64,000 bases of DNA from Rhodothermus bifroesti (GTDB taxonomy: Bacteria; Bacteroidota; Rhodothermia; Rhodothermales; Rhodothermaceae): contig NZ_JAGKTL010000005.1 in the NCBI RefSeq assembly GCF_017908595.1, positions 1-64,000 of the forward strand. Direction: 5' to 3'. The position numbers were made by a program, and so were the translations under genes. Shown piece after piece: positions 7,534-17,342 of this stretch. The notes under the pieces were generated by a model. The model ran no database searches. It had not been told where the DNA came from and saw only the letters and a list, made by a program, of their open reading frames with translations. Position 1 is the stretch's first letter. Every line of letters begins with the position of its first letter.

Positions 7534-9189
7534 ATGCCAAGTTTTACGCTTTCCTGGCTGGATCTGGTTACCGTGCTTTTGTACGTGGTCTTTATTGTCT
7601 GGCTTGGGTTGTACTTTGCCCGGCGCATGCAAACCGCTGATGACTACTTCTTAGCTGGACGGTCGCTAACCTGGTGGCTCATCGGTTTTTCCTTATTTGC
7701 GTCGAACGTGTCGTCGAGTACGCTGCTGGGATTGGCCTCCAGTGCCTACGGAACGGGCATTGCGGTGTACAACTACGAGTGGATGGCCACACTGGTCCTG
7801 ATTTTCTTTGTGCTGTTCATTTTGCCTTTTTACTTGCGCACGCGCATCTATACCATTCCTGAATTCTTGGAGCGGCGTTTTGACAGCAGGGCCCGGTTGT
7901 ATTTCTCCGGCCTTTTGATTGTGCTCAATATTCTGGTTGATACCGCAGGGGCTTTGTATGCCGGAGCTTTGGTGCTAAAGATTTTGTATCCAGAGGTCCC
8001 TATCTGGCTGGCGGTGGGTTTACTAGGCTTCTTAGCAGGACTCTATACCGTGGCTGGGGGCTTAAAAGCCGTGGTTTACACCGATGCCGTGCAGGCCGTT
8101 TTGCTGCTGTTGGGAGCAATTTTAGTAGCCACCTTCTCTTTTCAAGCTGTGGGCTCCTGGGAAGTAGTCACCGAGCGGGTACCGACGCGAGACCTGAGCA
8201 TCATTTTGCCCGCGGATGACCCTGTGCTTCCGTGGCCTGGGCTTGTGACCGGCGTTTTTCTGCTGGGCTTTTATTTCTGGTGCACCAACCAGTTTATGGT
8301 GCAGCGCGTTTTAGGGGCACGCGACCTGAATCACGGTCGATGGGGTTCGCTGTTTGCCGGCCTTTTGAAGCTGCCCGTCCTGTTTATCATGGTGCTGCCT
8401 GGCATTTTTGCGCGCATGCTTTACCCTCCTGAGCAGTTTCCGATGTTAGCGGCCAACACGGACTTGATTTATCCGATGCTCCTTTTTGACCTACTGCCGG
8501 CGGGGATTCGGGGACTGGTGATCACGGCGCTGGTTGCCGCCATTATGTCGAGTGTAGACTCTACGCTCAACTCGGCCTCAACCCTGGTGACCATGGATTT
8601 TATCCGCCGTTTTAAACGGCAAGACAGCCATACGCTCGTCGGTGCAGGGCGCTGGGTGACCGTGGTTTTTATGACGCTAGCTATTCTATGGGCACCCCAA
8701 ATTGTACGCTTTCCCAATCTGTGGACCTATTTACAGGCTATGCTGGCATACTTAAGCCCGCCCGTGGTGGCCTGTTTTCTAATGGGCATCTTTTGGAAGC
8801 GAGCTACACGTTCAAGTGCGTTTGTCGGTTTACTTGTGGGGCATTTGGCTGCAGCCGTCTTTTTGGGACTGAATTTGGCCGATCGGCTTATTGTGCAAAC
8901 AGGCCCACTTTCTCCAGAGCAGCAAGCGCTTGTAGCTTCTGGCGTGCCCGTAGTGCACTTCTTATATCTGCCTCCCATTTTACTGGTAATCAGCATGATG
9001 GCTATCGTTGTAGCCAGTTTGCTTACACCAGCACCACGGCCTGAAGAAGTGGAAGGGCTGACCTGGTCGCCTGCGTTTTTCCGGCAAGAGTCACGCGAGC
9101 TGGCTGCATTACCTTGGTATCAAAACTACCGCCTGCACGCCCTGGGACTCTTGGCGCTTATTGTTTGGATTTTGGTCTGGTTTCGGTAA
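7534..9189 (+). CDS. Sodium:solute symporter (SSS family)
   Basis: Inner-membrane transporter of the SSS/SLC5 family with about 13-14 hydrophobic helices over 551 residues. The first helices carry YFLAGRSLTWWLIG and FASNVSSSTLLGLASSAYGT, and the region ITALVAAIMSSVDSTLNSAS near 327-346 is the conserved Na+-site helix. Position after kduD and before an outer-membrane barrel suggests sodium-driven uptake of oligogalacturonides or unsaturated uronates. Substrate cannot be read from the sequence; a monosaccharide uronate or other sugar is also possible. It lies 88 bp after kduD with no evident terminator. Confidence 0.88.
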   Translation: MPSFTLSWLDLVTVLLYVVFIVWLGLYFARRMQTADDYFLAGRSLTWWLIGFSLFASNVSSSTLLGLASSAYGTGIAVYNYEWMATLVLIFFVLFILPFYLRTRIYTIPEFLERRFDSRARLYFSGLLIVLNILVDTAGALYAGALVLKILYPEVPIWLAVGLLGFLAGLYTVAGGLKAVVYTDAVQAVLLLLGAILVATFSFQAVGSWEVVTERVPTRDLSIILPADDPVLPWPGLVTGVFLLGFYFWCTNQFMVQRVLGARDLNHGRWGSLFAGLLKLPVLFIMVLPGIFARMLYPPEQFPMLAANTDLIYPMLLFDLLPAGIRGLVITALVAAIMSSVDSTLNSASTLVTMDFIRRFKRQDSHTLVGAGRWVTVVFMTLAILWAPQIVRFPNLWTYLQAMLAYLSPPVVACFLMGIFWKRATRSSAFVGLLVGHLAAAVFLGLNLADRLIVQTGPLSPEQQALVASGVPVVHFLYLPPILLVISMMAIVVASLLTPAPRPEEVEGLTWSPAFFRQESRELAALPWYQNYRLHALGLLALIVWILVWFR

Positions 9190-9266
9190 AGAACAAATAG
9201 CAATTTAAAAAAACAAACAACAATTGAAGATATATTAACAAATCATAAATAAAAGGTTATGTAATC

Positions 9267-9297
9267 TAAGGCATCTTTTGTTATCAAAGATGCCTTA
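9267..9297. promoter_or_regulatory. Perfect 12-bp palindromic hairpin just upstream of the porin gene
   Basis: Bases 9267-9278 are the exact reverse complement of 9286-9297 with a 7-nt loop. The element ends 7 bases before the ATG at 9305, inside an AT-rich 115-bp spacer. No T tract follows. It could be an operator for a dimeric regulator, or an mRNA hairpin that hides the start region or protects the mRNA end. Confidence 0.6.
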
Positions 9298-9304
9298 AGC
9301 CTAT

Positions 9305-10300
9305 ATGCGTAAAATCTGCTTGCTAACCGTACTCTTCCTGGGGATATCCCTTCAAACCTATGGACAGGGAAGAATTAGTGGATTAGCCTTTGGGGATTTT
9401 TACTACATCGCCTCGCATCACAACCAGGCATTGCGAGATCAAAACGGATTCTGGTTTCGGCGAATTTATTTCACCTATGATCGGGATTTAGGGGAGCAAT
9501 TTACGACCCGCTTGCGCTTGGAGATGAATCATCCAGGCAATTTTACGGCCGGTGACGCCATCCCTTTTGTCAAGGACGCTTATCTGCAGTGGGATTTCCA
9601 TGCGCAGCATCGGTTCTACTTAGGCATTTTGCCAGCACCGATGTTTGACCTGATAGAGGCACTTTGGGGATATAGGTCTGTTGAGAAGACACCGGGAGAC
9701 TTGTTCAGGCTAGGCTCTCCGCGCGAAGTGGGTCTATCTTTTCAAGGTAGCCTACTTGAGACCGGTGTAGTGCGTTATCACGTGGCGTTTGGAAACAATG
9801 AGGCAACGCGTTCCGAAGGTTATCGGGGCAAAAAGTTGGCCCTGGCTTTGCAGCTTTTGCCCCAGCCTTGGGCAGTAGAAGTTTACGGGGATTATGGGCG
9901 CCTGCGTGAGGGGGAGCAGGCTACGACGTGGCACGGTTTGCTAGGTTATCGCACGCCTTCCCTTCGTCTCGGAGCGATCTATGAGGCTCAAGAGGTGACG
10001 ATCGAGCGCGGCAGAGATTATACATTGCGTTACTTTTCGGTTTTTGGCTCTGGACAGGTGGCACCCCGACTGTATGTGTTTGGCCGGATTGACCGGATGC
10101 TGGAGCCCAATCCGCGGGTAGGCAACAACCCCTATTTGCCTTTAGCCACAACTTCTAAGGCGACGTTATGGATTGGCGGCGTGGATATTGCTATGACACC
10201 TCAGGTGCGCTTCCAGCCGAATGTTGAGCTGGTACGCTACGACGAGGAAGGGCTGGATAGCGATGTCTTTCTGCGTTGGACGTTTTTTGTGACGTTCTAA
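9305..10300 (+). CDS. Outer-membrane beta-barrel porin-like protein
   Basis: A signal peptide (MRKICLLTVLFLGISLQTYG) is followed by alternating aromatic/polar strands, e.g. FWFRRIYFTYDRDLG, RFYLGILPAPMFD and LYVFGRIDRMLEPNP, and the chain ends in Phe (FVTF), a common outer-membrane protein C-terminal signal. At 331 residues this fits a 16-18 strand barrel resembling phosphate-selective-porin-like families. Its place at the end of the pectin locus suggests passage of oligogalacturonides across the outer membrane. No plug domain or TonB box is visible, so it is not a SusC-type receptor. Confidence 0.7.
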   Translation: MRKICLLTVLFLGISLQTYGQGRISGLAFGDFYYIASHHNQALRDQNGFWFRRIYFTYDRDLGEQFTTRLRLEMNHPGNFTAGDAIPFVKDAYLQWDFHAQHRFYLGILPAPMFDLIEALWGYRSVEKTPGDLFRLGSPREVGLSFQGSLLETGVVRYHVAFGNNEATRSEGYRGKKLALALQLLPQPWAVEVYGDYGRLREGEQATTWHGLLGYRTPSLRLGAIYEAQEVTIERGRDYTLRYFSVFGSGQVAPRLYVFGRIDRMLEPNPRVGNNPYLPLATTSKATLWIGGVDIAMTPQVRFQPNVELVRYDEEGLDSDVFLRWTFFVTF

Positions 10301-10326
10301 AGCAGCGGGTTAGGGATAGTACGCCC

Positions 10327-11421
10327 TTAGGTTGTTGCGGCTTCTGCGTCGTTAAAGAGGTCGCCTTCGACCGCCGTGTTGGGGGTGCTTACAGGGCGAA
10401 GCAGTTCGATGCGGTGTAGCGCTGAAAAGTACCACAAGCGATCTGGCGGCGTTTGGACAGGGAGCCAGGCCCAAGAGCGCATCGTGGCAAAATAGTCCCA
10501 GTTCACATAGGCGCTAAAGTCATCGATGAGGTCTGTAATTACGGTGCCGCTGTCGAGTAAAAAGCGTTGAATCTGTGCCCATTTTTCCAGGCTCGATTCG
10601 GCATGCGTCAGGCCAAAGTAGCCTGCACTGCCGGGGCCACGCAAGCACAGAAGGCCGCGCAAGATGGTTGTTTGAAAGCCCAGAAGGCTTTCTGTAGGAT
10701 CGGTCATAAACGTGTCGAAGCGGCGGCGCCAAACGGCAGGCAGCGGCTGGCGCAGGTCGTACCGGACGGCTTCCAGGTGGGGCAGATTTTCTTGGCGTGC
10801 TACATCGTTAATAAATGCTACCAAGCGGGCGTCGACATCGACGGCCAGCACACGCTTGGGCAGACCGGTCAGCGCCGCAGCAATGCTCATCAGGTCATCG
10901 TCCCCCAGGACAATGAGCGCCTTACCTTCCAAATCACCCCGCTGCCAGGCAAAGGCAATCCGTGCCAGTGTTGTGGCTTCGGTCACAAAGCCCTGGTCAT
11001 AGTCTTGCAAAGCCGCGGGGCGATGGCGACAAATTTCCGCAAAGCGCCTTGTGACCTCTTCCGGAAGTTTTTGATAATCTATCCCTCGACCCTCACAAGT
11101 CGTGCAGTGCAGCTCGCGTACTGGTGCAATCCCCAAGGCGTTTACAAATTGCTGTCCCTCAGGCGTAAAGCGAAGCTTGCCATCCTTAAGGCTTAAGAGG
11201 CCTTCGTGCACGAGACGTTGCCAGAACGCGCATAGTGCGCGCATTGGCACATGGCTGAGCCGAAGTGCCTCCCAAAGGTTGTCGGTTGCATGCAGGGCCG
11301 CTAGGGCACGTTCTGCGTCCCGTTGCGTGAAGGGTACCGGCACGGCACGGCGTACAGCACGTAACAGTTTTTCCAGCTGAGGGGCAGCAACTTCACTAGA
11401 ACGCGTCCGCAGATCGGTCAT
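10327..11421 (-). CDS. bpsA: N4-bis(aminopropyl)spermidine synthase (BpsA-like)
   Basis: Predicted to make branched-chain polyamines by adding two aminopropyl groups from decarboxylated S-adenosylmethionine to spermidine. An N-terminal winged-helix-like region precedes a CxxC pair (HCTTCEGRG) and an aminopropyltransferase Rossmann core with VLGDDDLMSIAAAL, VDVDARLVAFI and FDTFMTDPTESL, matching the GDDD and DP motifs of the archaeal BpsA family. ATG 11421 gives 364 residues, close to the family length; a TTG at 11460 would add 13. Such polyamines are known from thermophiles, where they stabilise nucleic acids. No other polyamine gene is adjacent, and it is divergent from tdh. Confidence 0.85.
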   Translation of the reverse strand: MTDLRTRSSEVAAPQLEKLLRAVRRAVPVPFTQRDAERALAALHATDNLWEALRLSHVPMRALCAFWQRLVHEGLLSLKDGKLRFTPEGQQFVNALGIAPVRELHCTTCEGRGIDYQKLPEEVTRRFAEICRHRPAALQDYDQGFVTEATTLARIAFAWQRGDLEGKALIVLGDDDLMSIAAALTGLPKRVLAVDVDARLVAFINDVARQENLPHLEAVRYDLRQPLPAVWRRRFDTFMTDPTESLLGFQTTILRGLLCLRGPGSAGYFGLTHAESSLEKWAQIQRFLLDSGTVITDLIDDFSAYVNWDYFATMRSWAWLPVQTPPDRLWYFSALHRIELLRPVSTPNTAVEGDLFNDAEAATT

Positions 11422-11488
11422 CCTTGATTCCAGTTTGGTGCACACTGCTTCTAGAGCCAAGCTGGGTTATGAACAAAAAAACAACTTG

Positions 11489-11496
11489 TATTTTTG
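11489..11496 (+). promoter_or_regulatory. Candidate -7 box upstream of tdh
   Basis: TATTTTTG is a perfect match to the Bacteroidota -7 consensus TAnnTTTG and lies in the bpsA/tdh divergent gap. No good TTTG is seen at the expected -33 spacing, so this is a weak call. A 7-bp hairpin (11532-11550) lies in the presumed 5' leader. Confidence 0.3.
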
Positions 11497-11617
11497 GTAA
11501 ACAGACTGCTTGAGGTTTCCATGTATTGAGACGAAAATGGAATATTTTCGTGTGGCTGGCGTTTGCTTGCCGCAGGCGCATCAGGCGCTAGGTATGAACT
11601 TTGGGGACTGTTACACC

Positions 11618-12664
11618 ATGAAAGCTTTGGCTAAAACGCGTCCAGGCCCTGGCTTGGAGCTAATCGAGACCGAAGTGCCTAAGCCCGGTCCGCATGACGT
11701 GCTCATCCGCGTGACTGCTACTTCCATTTGTGGCACCGATGTCCATATTTATCGATGGGATCACTGGAGCCAGCAGCGGATCCATCCGCCTCTGATTTTG
11801 GGGCATGAGTTTGCTGGAGAAATTGTAGCGGTAGGAGAAGCTGTGCAAGGGTTGGAGGTCGGCATGCCGGTTTCCGCCGAAGGGCATATCGTGGACCATA
11901 CCTGCGCAGCTTGCCGGGCTGGACAGCTGCACCTATGCCAAAATGCCCAAGTGATCGGGATTGATCGCCCAGGGGCTTTTGCAGAATACGTTTGCGTGCC
12001 TGCAGAAAACGTCTGGGTCAATGCCCCGGATGTGCCACCAGAGATCGCTTCGCTCCAAGATCCCTTTGGCAATGCTGTGCATGCCGTCTATGCCTTTGAT
12101 CTAGCTGGGCAGAGCGTGTTGATTAGTGGCTGCGGCCCAATTGGGCTGATGGCCATTCCAGTGGCCCGTGTGGCTGGTGCCCGATTGATTGTGGCCACCG
12201 ATCCTAATGCGCAGCGCCTCAAGTTGGCCCAGCGTATGGGGGCCGACCTGGTGCTTGACCCTACGCGTGAGGATGTGGTCCGGAAAATTCAGGAGTTGAC
12301 GGGCGATGGGGTGGACGTCGTGCTGGAAATGAGCGGGGCGCCAGCGGCCATCCAGACCGCTTTTGCAGCCCTGCGTTCCGGGGGTAAGGTGGCTGCGTTG
12401 GGACTAACCGCCGAGCCGGTCGCGCTGGACTGGAACGAGCTGATTGTGCTCAAAGGGGCAACGGTGCAGGGGATCTATGGCCGAAAAATCTGGGACACGT
12501 GGCATCGCATGCGGGCACTGCTTCAAACCGGCGCTGTCGATCTCTCCCCGCTGATTACCCACCGGCTTCCGCTCAGTGCCTACGAAACGGCCTTTGGCCT
12601 GCTTATGGAGCCTGGAAGTGAACTGGTTGCCAAAGTCATTCTCTATCCCAATGGCATGGACTAA
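11618..12664 (+). CDS. tdh: L-threonine 3-dehydrogenase
   Basis: Zinc-dependent medium-chain dehydrogenase that oxidises L-threonine to 2-amino-3-ketobutyrate with NAD+. The start ATG 11618 gives MKALAKTRPGPGLEL, the usual TDH N-terminus; upstream in-frame codons at 11510 are not family-like. Catalytic zinc site: CGTDVH near residue 38 and GHEFAGEI near 63. The structural-zinc loop reads D93-x2-C-x2-C-x7-C, where E. coli TDH has Cys at 93, so one ligand is Asp. The NAD motif is SGCGPIGLMA. The next gene, kbl, encodes the second step, which fixes the substrate call among related sorbitol/threonine dehydrogenases. Confidence 0.93.
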   Translation: MKALAKTRPGPGLELIETEVPKPGPHDVLIRVTATSICGTDVHIYRWDHWSQQRIHPPLILGHEFAGEIVAVGEAVQGLEVGMPVSAEGHIVDHTCAACRAGQLHLCQNAQVIGIDRPGAFAEYVCVPAENVWVNAPDVPPEIASLQDPFGNAVHAVYAFDLAGQSVLISGCGPIGLMAIPVARVAGARLIVATDPNAQRLKLAQRMGADLVLDPTREDVVRKIQELTGDGVDVVLEMSGAPAAIQTAFAALRSGGKVAALGLTAEPVALDWNELIVLKGATVQGIYGRKIWDTWHRMRALLQTGAVDLSPLITHRLPLSAYETAFGLLMEPGSELVAKVILYPNGMD

Positions 12665-12679
12665 GCAAGGGAAGAGCAC

Positions 12680-12687
12680 TATCTTTG
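12680..12687 (+). promoter_or_regulatory. Candidate -7 box upstream of kbl
   Basis: TATCTTTG matches TAnnTTTG exactly, 33 bp before the kbl ATG and inside the short tdh-kbl gap. The -33 region is poor, so it may be a secondary promoter or chance. Confidence 0.22.
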
Positions 12688-12719
12688 GATTGGAGCTAAC
12701 CGCATAATCCGAAAAGGCC

Positions 12720-13909
<1,190 letters not shown>

Positions 13910-13913
<4 letters not shown>

Positions 13914-14875
13914 CGGCGAGCGCGACGCGTAGAAGCGCATTTACGTAGCCGACACAGGAAGAAGCCTTCCATTGCTGTTGAGGGTAGAATGCGTCGGGCA
14001 TGGTGCAAGTCGGGGTGAAACGTGCGACCTTGCCAGGCCGAAAGTCCGGGCAACTGATCTTCAAGGGGCAGCGTGAGCGGCTCTAGGACCAGCGCTCCGT
14101 TGAAAGTACGCAGCAACCGGTCAAGCACAGCTTCGTTTTCCTCAGGTGCCAGGGTGCAGGTAGCGTAGACAAGCACGCCTCCGGGGCGCAGGCTCTCCAC
14201 AGCCGAAACCAGCAGGCGATACTGCTTGCGGGCCATTTCCTCTATCTTGCGCAAACTCCAATAGGCGAATGTTTCAGGTTCGCTCAGATGGAAACGGCCC
14301 TCTGCAGAGCAGGGAGCGTCGACGAGCACATAGTCGAAATATTCGGGCCGGTAGCGACCTACGCGCCTGCCGTCCTGCAGAAAAAGCCGTACGTTAGGAG
14401 CACCTTGGGCTTCGACGTTAGCCTTAAGGCGATAGAAACGGGAGCGCACAACCTCAACGGCAGCGATCTCGCCCCGTCCCTGCATCAGGCAAGCCAGCTG
14501 GAGCGTCTTGCTGCCTGGAGCTGCGCAGAGGTCCAGCACGTGGGCATCGGGCGTTGGAGCCAGCACCAGCGGTGGTAGCATGCTGGCTAGGTCCTGCACG
14601 TAGAGTTGCTGCGTTTGATAAGGCGTGCTGCGCAGCAAGGCTTCGCGCGCTTCAGCTTTTACCCAAAAGGCATCCGCATACCAAGGGACAGGTTGGGGAT
14701 GTAGCCCTTCGGCACTTAAGGCTTCTAAAACCTGCTGTCGACTGGCGCGTAACGTGTTAATCCGGAAGGCTGTAAGGCGCGGCCTTGCAAAAGCCTCCAT
14801 CACCCTAGGTAAGGCGGCTTCAGGAACGAGGCGTTTAAGCCGTTCCAGAAATGCCGCAGGTAGCTGGGTGGACAT
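13910..14875 (-). CDS. 16S rRNA m5C methyltransferase, RsmB/RsmF (NOL1/NOP2/Sun) family
   Basis: SAM-dependent cytosine-C5 RNA methyltransferase. Motif I is [16 protein letters not shown] near residue 110, motif IV has the catalytic-type Cys in [10 protein letters not shown], and motif VI has the second Cys in [15 protein letters not shown] near 240. At 321 residues it has a short N-terminal domain and no NusB-like domain, favouring an RsmF-like or YebU-like enzyme over full-length RsmB; the exact target base cannot be told. Convergent with kbl and divergent from clpX. Confidence 0.88.
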
Positions 14876-15042
14876 TGCGCTGATGAACCAAGCCTTGTAG
14901 GTAAAGGCGCATTTCCTACGCGCCTAAGCGCGCTGAGGTTTTGCGCTTCTAGTTGAAAACGTTGCATCAAGCAGCCGATATTTCTTACCATAGGCATGGT
15001 GCCCGATAGACCAACGGGCAAGAGGCTAAAACCCCTTAAGTT

Positions 15043-16302
15043 ATGCGGCGCAGTGACGATACGATTCGCTGCTCATTTTGCGGTCGGTCGACCCATGAAG
15101 TGGTCTCCATGGTGGCCGGACCAAACGACGTCTACATTTGCGATCGTTGCATTCATGATGCTGCGGGGATTGTGCGTAATGATCTGGCTGCCCACGCGTT
15201 GGCACGCCGTCGCCCGCAGGCCCATCGCCGACGGCTAACTCCCCCCGAAATCAAGGCAGCACTGGACGAATACGTCGTCGGCCAGGAGCGGGCGAAAAAA
15301 ACGTTGGCCGTAGCCGTCTACAATCACTACAAGCGCATTGAGGCGCATACGTTTCTGGCCGACTACGAAGACGTCGAGCTCGAAAAATCCAACATTCTGC
15401 TTATCGGACCTACAGGCACAGGTAAAACCCTGCTGGCCCGTACGTTGGCCCGTATCCTCGACGTACCGTTTTCTATCTCGGATGCTACGGCACTAACCGA
15501 AGCTGGCTACGTGGGAGAAGATGTGGAAAGCATTCTGGCACACCTGCTCCACGCGGCCGACTTTAATGTCGAGCGGGCCGAACAAGGCATTGTCTACATC
15601 GACGAAATTGATAAAATTGCCCGTAAAGGCGATAGTCCTTCCATTACGCGCGACGTTTCCGGCGAAGGCGTGCAGCAGGCCTTACTCAAAATTCTGGAAG
15701 GCACGATTGCCGGCGTGCCGCCCAAAGGGGGCCGCAAGCACCCTGAGCAAAACCTGATCAATGTCGATACCCGCAATATCTTGTTTATCTGTGGTGGCGC
15801 TTTTGAGGGACTTGAAGAGATTATCGCGCGGCGTTTGTCGTCCTCATCGATAGGCTTCTTTTCTTCTTCCGGCAAGCGCGTTGATCCCAAAGATCCGCGC
15901 ATTTTCTACTATGTCGAACCCGACGATCTGCTTAAGTTTGGCTTAATTCCTGAGTTCATCGGGCGACTTCCCGTTATTACGCCGCTGGAAGCGCTATCCG
16001 ATGAGGCGCTGCGCAGCATTCTCACCGAACCTAAAAACGCGCTGGTGCGCCAGTACCAAAAGCTGTTTGCGATGGATGGCATCGAGCTGATCTTTGAAGA
16101 AGCGGCGTTAGATGCTATTGTTGAACGCGCCAAAATGCTGGGCACCGGCGCCCGTGGGCTAAGAGCCGTGATGGAAGAGGTGATGCTGGACATTATGTAT
16201 CACATTCACGACCTCCCCGATGTAGCGGTGTGCCGCATCACTGCGGCCACAGTACGCTATGGGGAGGCGCCTGTCTATGAAGCCCGCCGCGCCAGTGCTT
16301 GA
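15043..16302 (+). CDS. clpX: ATP-dependent Clp protease ATP-binding subunit ClpX
   Basis: AAA+ unfoldase that feeds substrates to ClpP. The N-terminal zinc-binding domain has CSFCGRS and YICDRCI (residues 10-35). Walker A is [12 protein letters not shown] near 123, Walker B is [10 protein letters not shown], and the IGF loop that contacts ClpP is present (SSSIGFFSS near 268). Sensor 2 is [10 protein letters not shown]. Length 419 is normal. clpP is not adjacent, which is unusual compared with many bacteria where clpP-clpX are paired. It heads a long plus-strand run that continues into envelope genes. Confidence 0.96.
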   Translation: MRRSDDTIRCSFCGRSTHEVVSMVAGPNDVYICDRCIHDAAGIVRNDLAAHALARRRPQAHRRRLTPPEIKAALDEYVVGQERAKKTLAVAVYNHYKRIEAHTFLADYEDVELEKSNILLIGPTGTGKTLLARTLARILDVPFSISDATALTEAGYVGEDVESILAHLLHAADFNVERAEQGIVYIDEIDKIARKGDSPSITRDVSGEGVQQALLKILEGTIAGVPPKGGRKHPEQNLINVDTRNILFICGGAFEGLEEIIARRLSSSSIGFFSSSGKRVDPKDPRIFYYVEPDDLLKFGLIPEFIGRLPVITPLEALSDEALRSILTEPKNALVRQYQKLFAMDGIELIFEEAALDAIVERAKMLGTGARGLRAVMEEVMLDIMYHIHDLPDVAVCRITAATVRYGEAPVYEARRASA

Positions 16303-16379
16303 GGCTTGCGGAACCCCGGGTGGTGCGCTGCTGTAGCCCTAAAGCAAAGACGCTTCCTTGGATTCGATGAGGTTACAGC

Positions 16380-17342
16380 ATGCACCAATGGCCCTTAAAA
16401 TGCCTGCACGCTTTGCGTCGCTTAGGAAGCTCTTTTCGCTATTACGCTACCGGCCTCTACCAGCTCTTTGATCATAAGCCGGCCTTTCTGTGGGCGCAAG
16501 CGATAGCCTTCAAAGTGCTGGTCACTATTGTTCCGATGCTTGTCATCCTTACTGGTGTACTAGGGCATATCCTTCGGCGAAATCAGCCTTTTCAGGCTGT
16601 ATCCCGATTTATTCGGGAATTTTTGCCGCCTTACCAGAGCGATCAGCTTATCCAGCTTTTGGACCAGCTCCAGCAGGCTAGCAGCACGTTTACCCTGATT
16701 GGTAGCTTGGGCTTGCTCTATGCGGCCGTCACGCTGTTTACGACACTCCGCAGCGTACTCAGCCAGATTTTTGACGAAGCCTGGCATCAGAATCGCTCCG
16801 TGCTCCGCGGTTATCTTTTCGACATGCGCATGCTGGTGCAGGTCGGCCTTGTATTTTTGCTCACCTTTAGCCTTTCGCTTCTGTTGCATGCCCTCAATGC
16901 TGCCGGTCTGGAATGGCTACAACGGTTGGGACTAGACTATGTGTGGATTCGCGAAGGATGGCGGCGTCTGATTCAGATGCTAGGTCTTTTGGTTCCCTAT
17001 GGGCTGAGCATTCTGATGTTCTGGCAACTGTACTACTTTACCCCAAAACCACGCCCGCCTTTGCGTGGGGCTTTACTGGGAGCTGTGGTAGCAGCATTGC
17101 TTTGGGAAGTGGCCAAGACCGCTTTTGCTTTTTACGCGGCGCAATCCGCTTTTTTTGAGCGCTACCTTTCTAATGGACTTTCAGCCTTAGGCTATGCTTT
17201 TGGTCTGATCTTAGCTTTTGGCTTTTGGATATACTATTCGGGCGTGGTGTTTATTTTAGGCGCTTTTCTGGTGTTGCTTTATGAAAAGCGAGAGCGTCTG
17301 CGGGAAACTTCCATGGCCGGTGTAGCTGAGACTGCTCTATGA
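16380..17342 (+). CDS. YihY/UPF0761 family inner-membrane protein
   Basis: Polytopic membrane protein with about six helices, historically mislabelled ribonuclease BN. Family features include LWAQAIAFKVLVTIVPML near residue 37, GLLYAAVTLFTTLRSVL near 118 and the C-terminal GLILAFGFWIYYSGVVFILGA. Length 320 is usual. Its biochemical role is unresolved; recent work links YihY-family proteins with lipid transport between membranes, which would suit the tamA/tamB genes that follow. The stop overlaps the tamA start in ATGA (17339-17342). Confidence 0.85.
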   Translation: MHQWPLKCLHALRRLGSSFRYYATGLYQLFDHKPAFLWAQAIAFKVLVTIVPMLVILTGVLGHILRRNQPFQAVSRFIREFLPPYQSDQLIQLLDQLQQASSTFTLIGSLGLLYAAVTLFTTLRSVLSQIFDEAWHQNRSVLRGYLFDMRMLVQVGLVFLLTFSLSLLLHALNAAGLEWLQRLGLDYVWIREGWRRLIQMLGLLVPYGLSILMFWQLYYFTPKPRPPLRGALLGAVVAALLWEVAKTAFAFYAAQSAFFERYLSNGLSALGYAFGLILAFGFWIYYSGVVFILGAFLVLLYEKRERLRETSMAGVAETAL

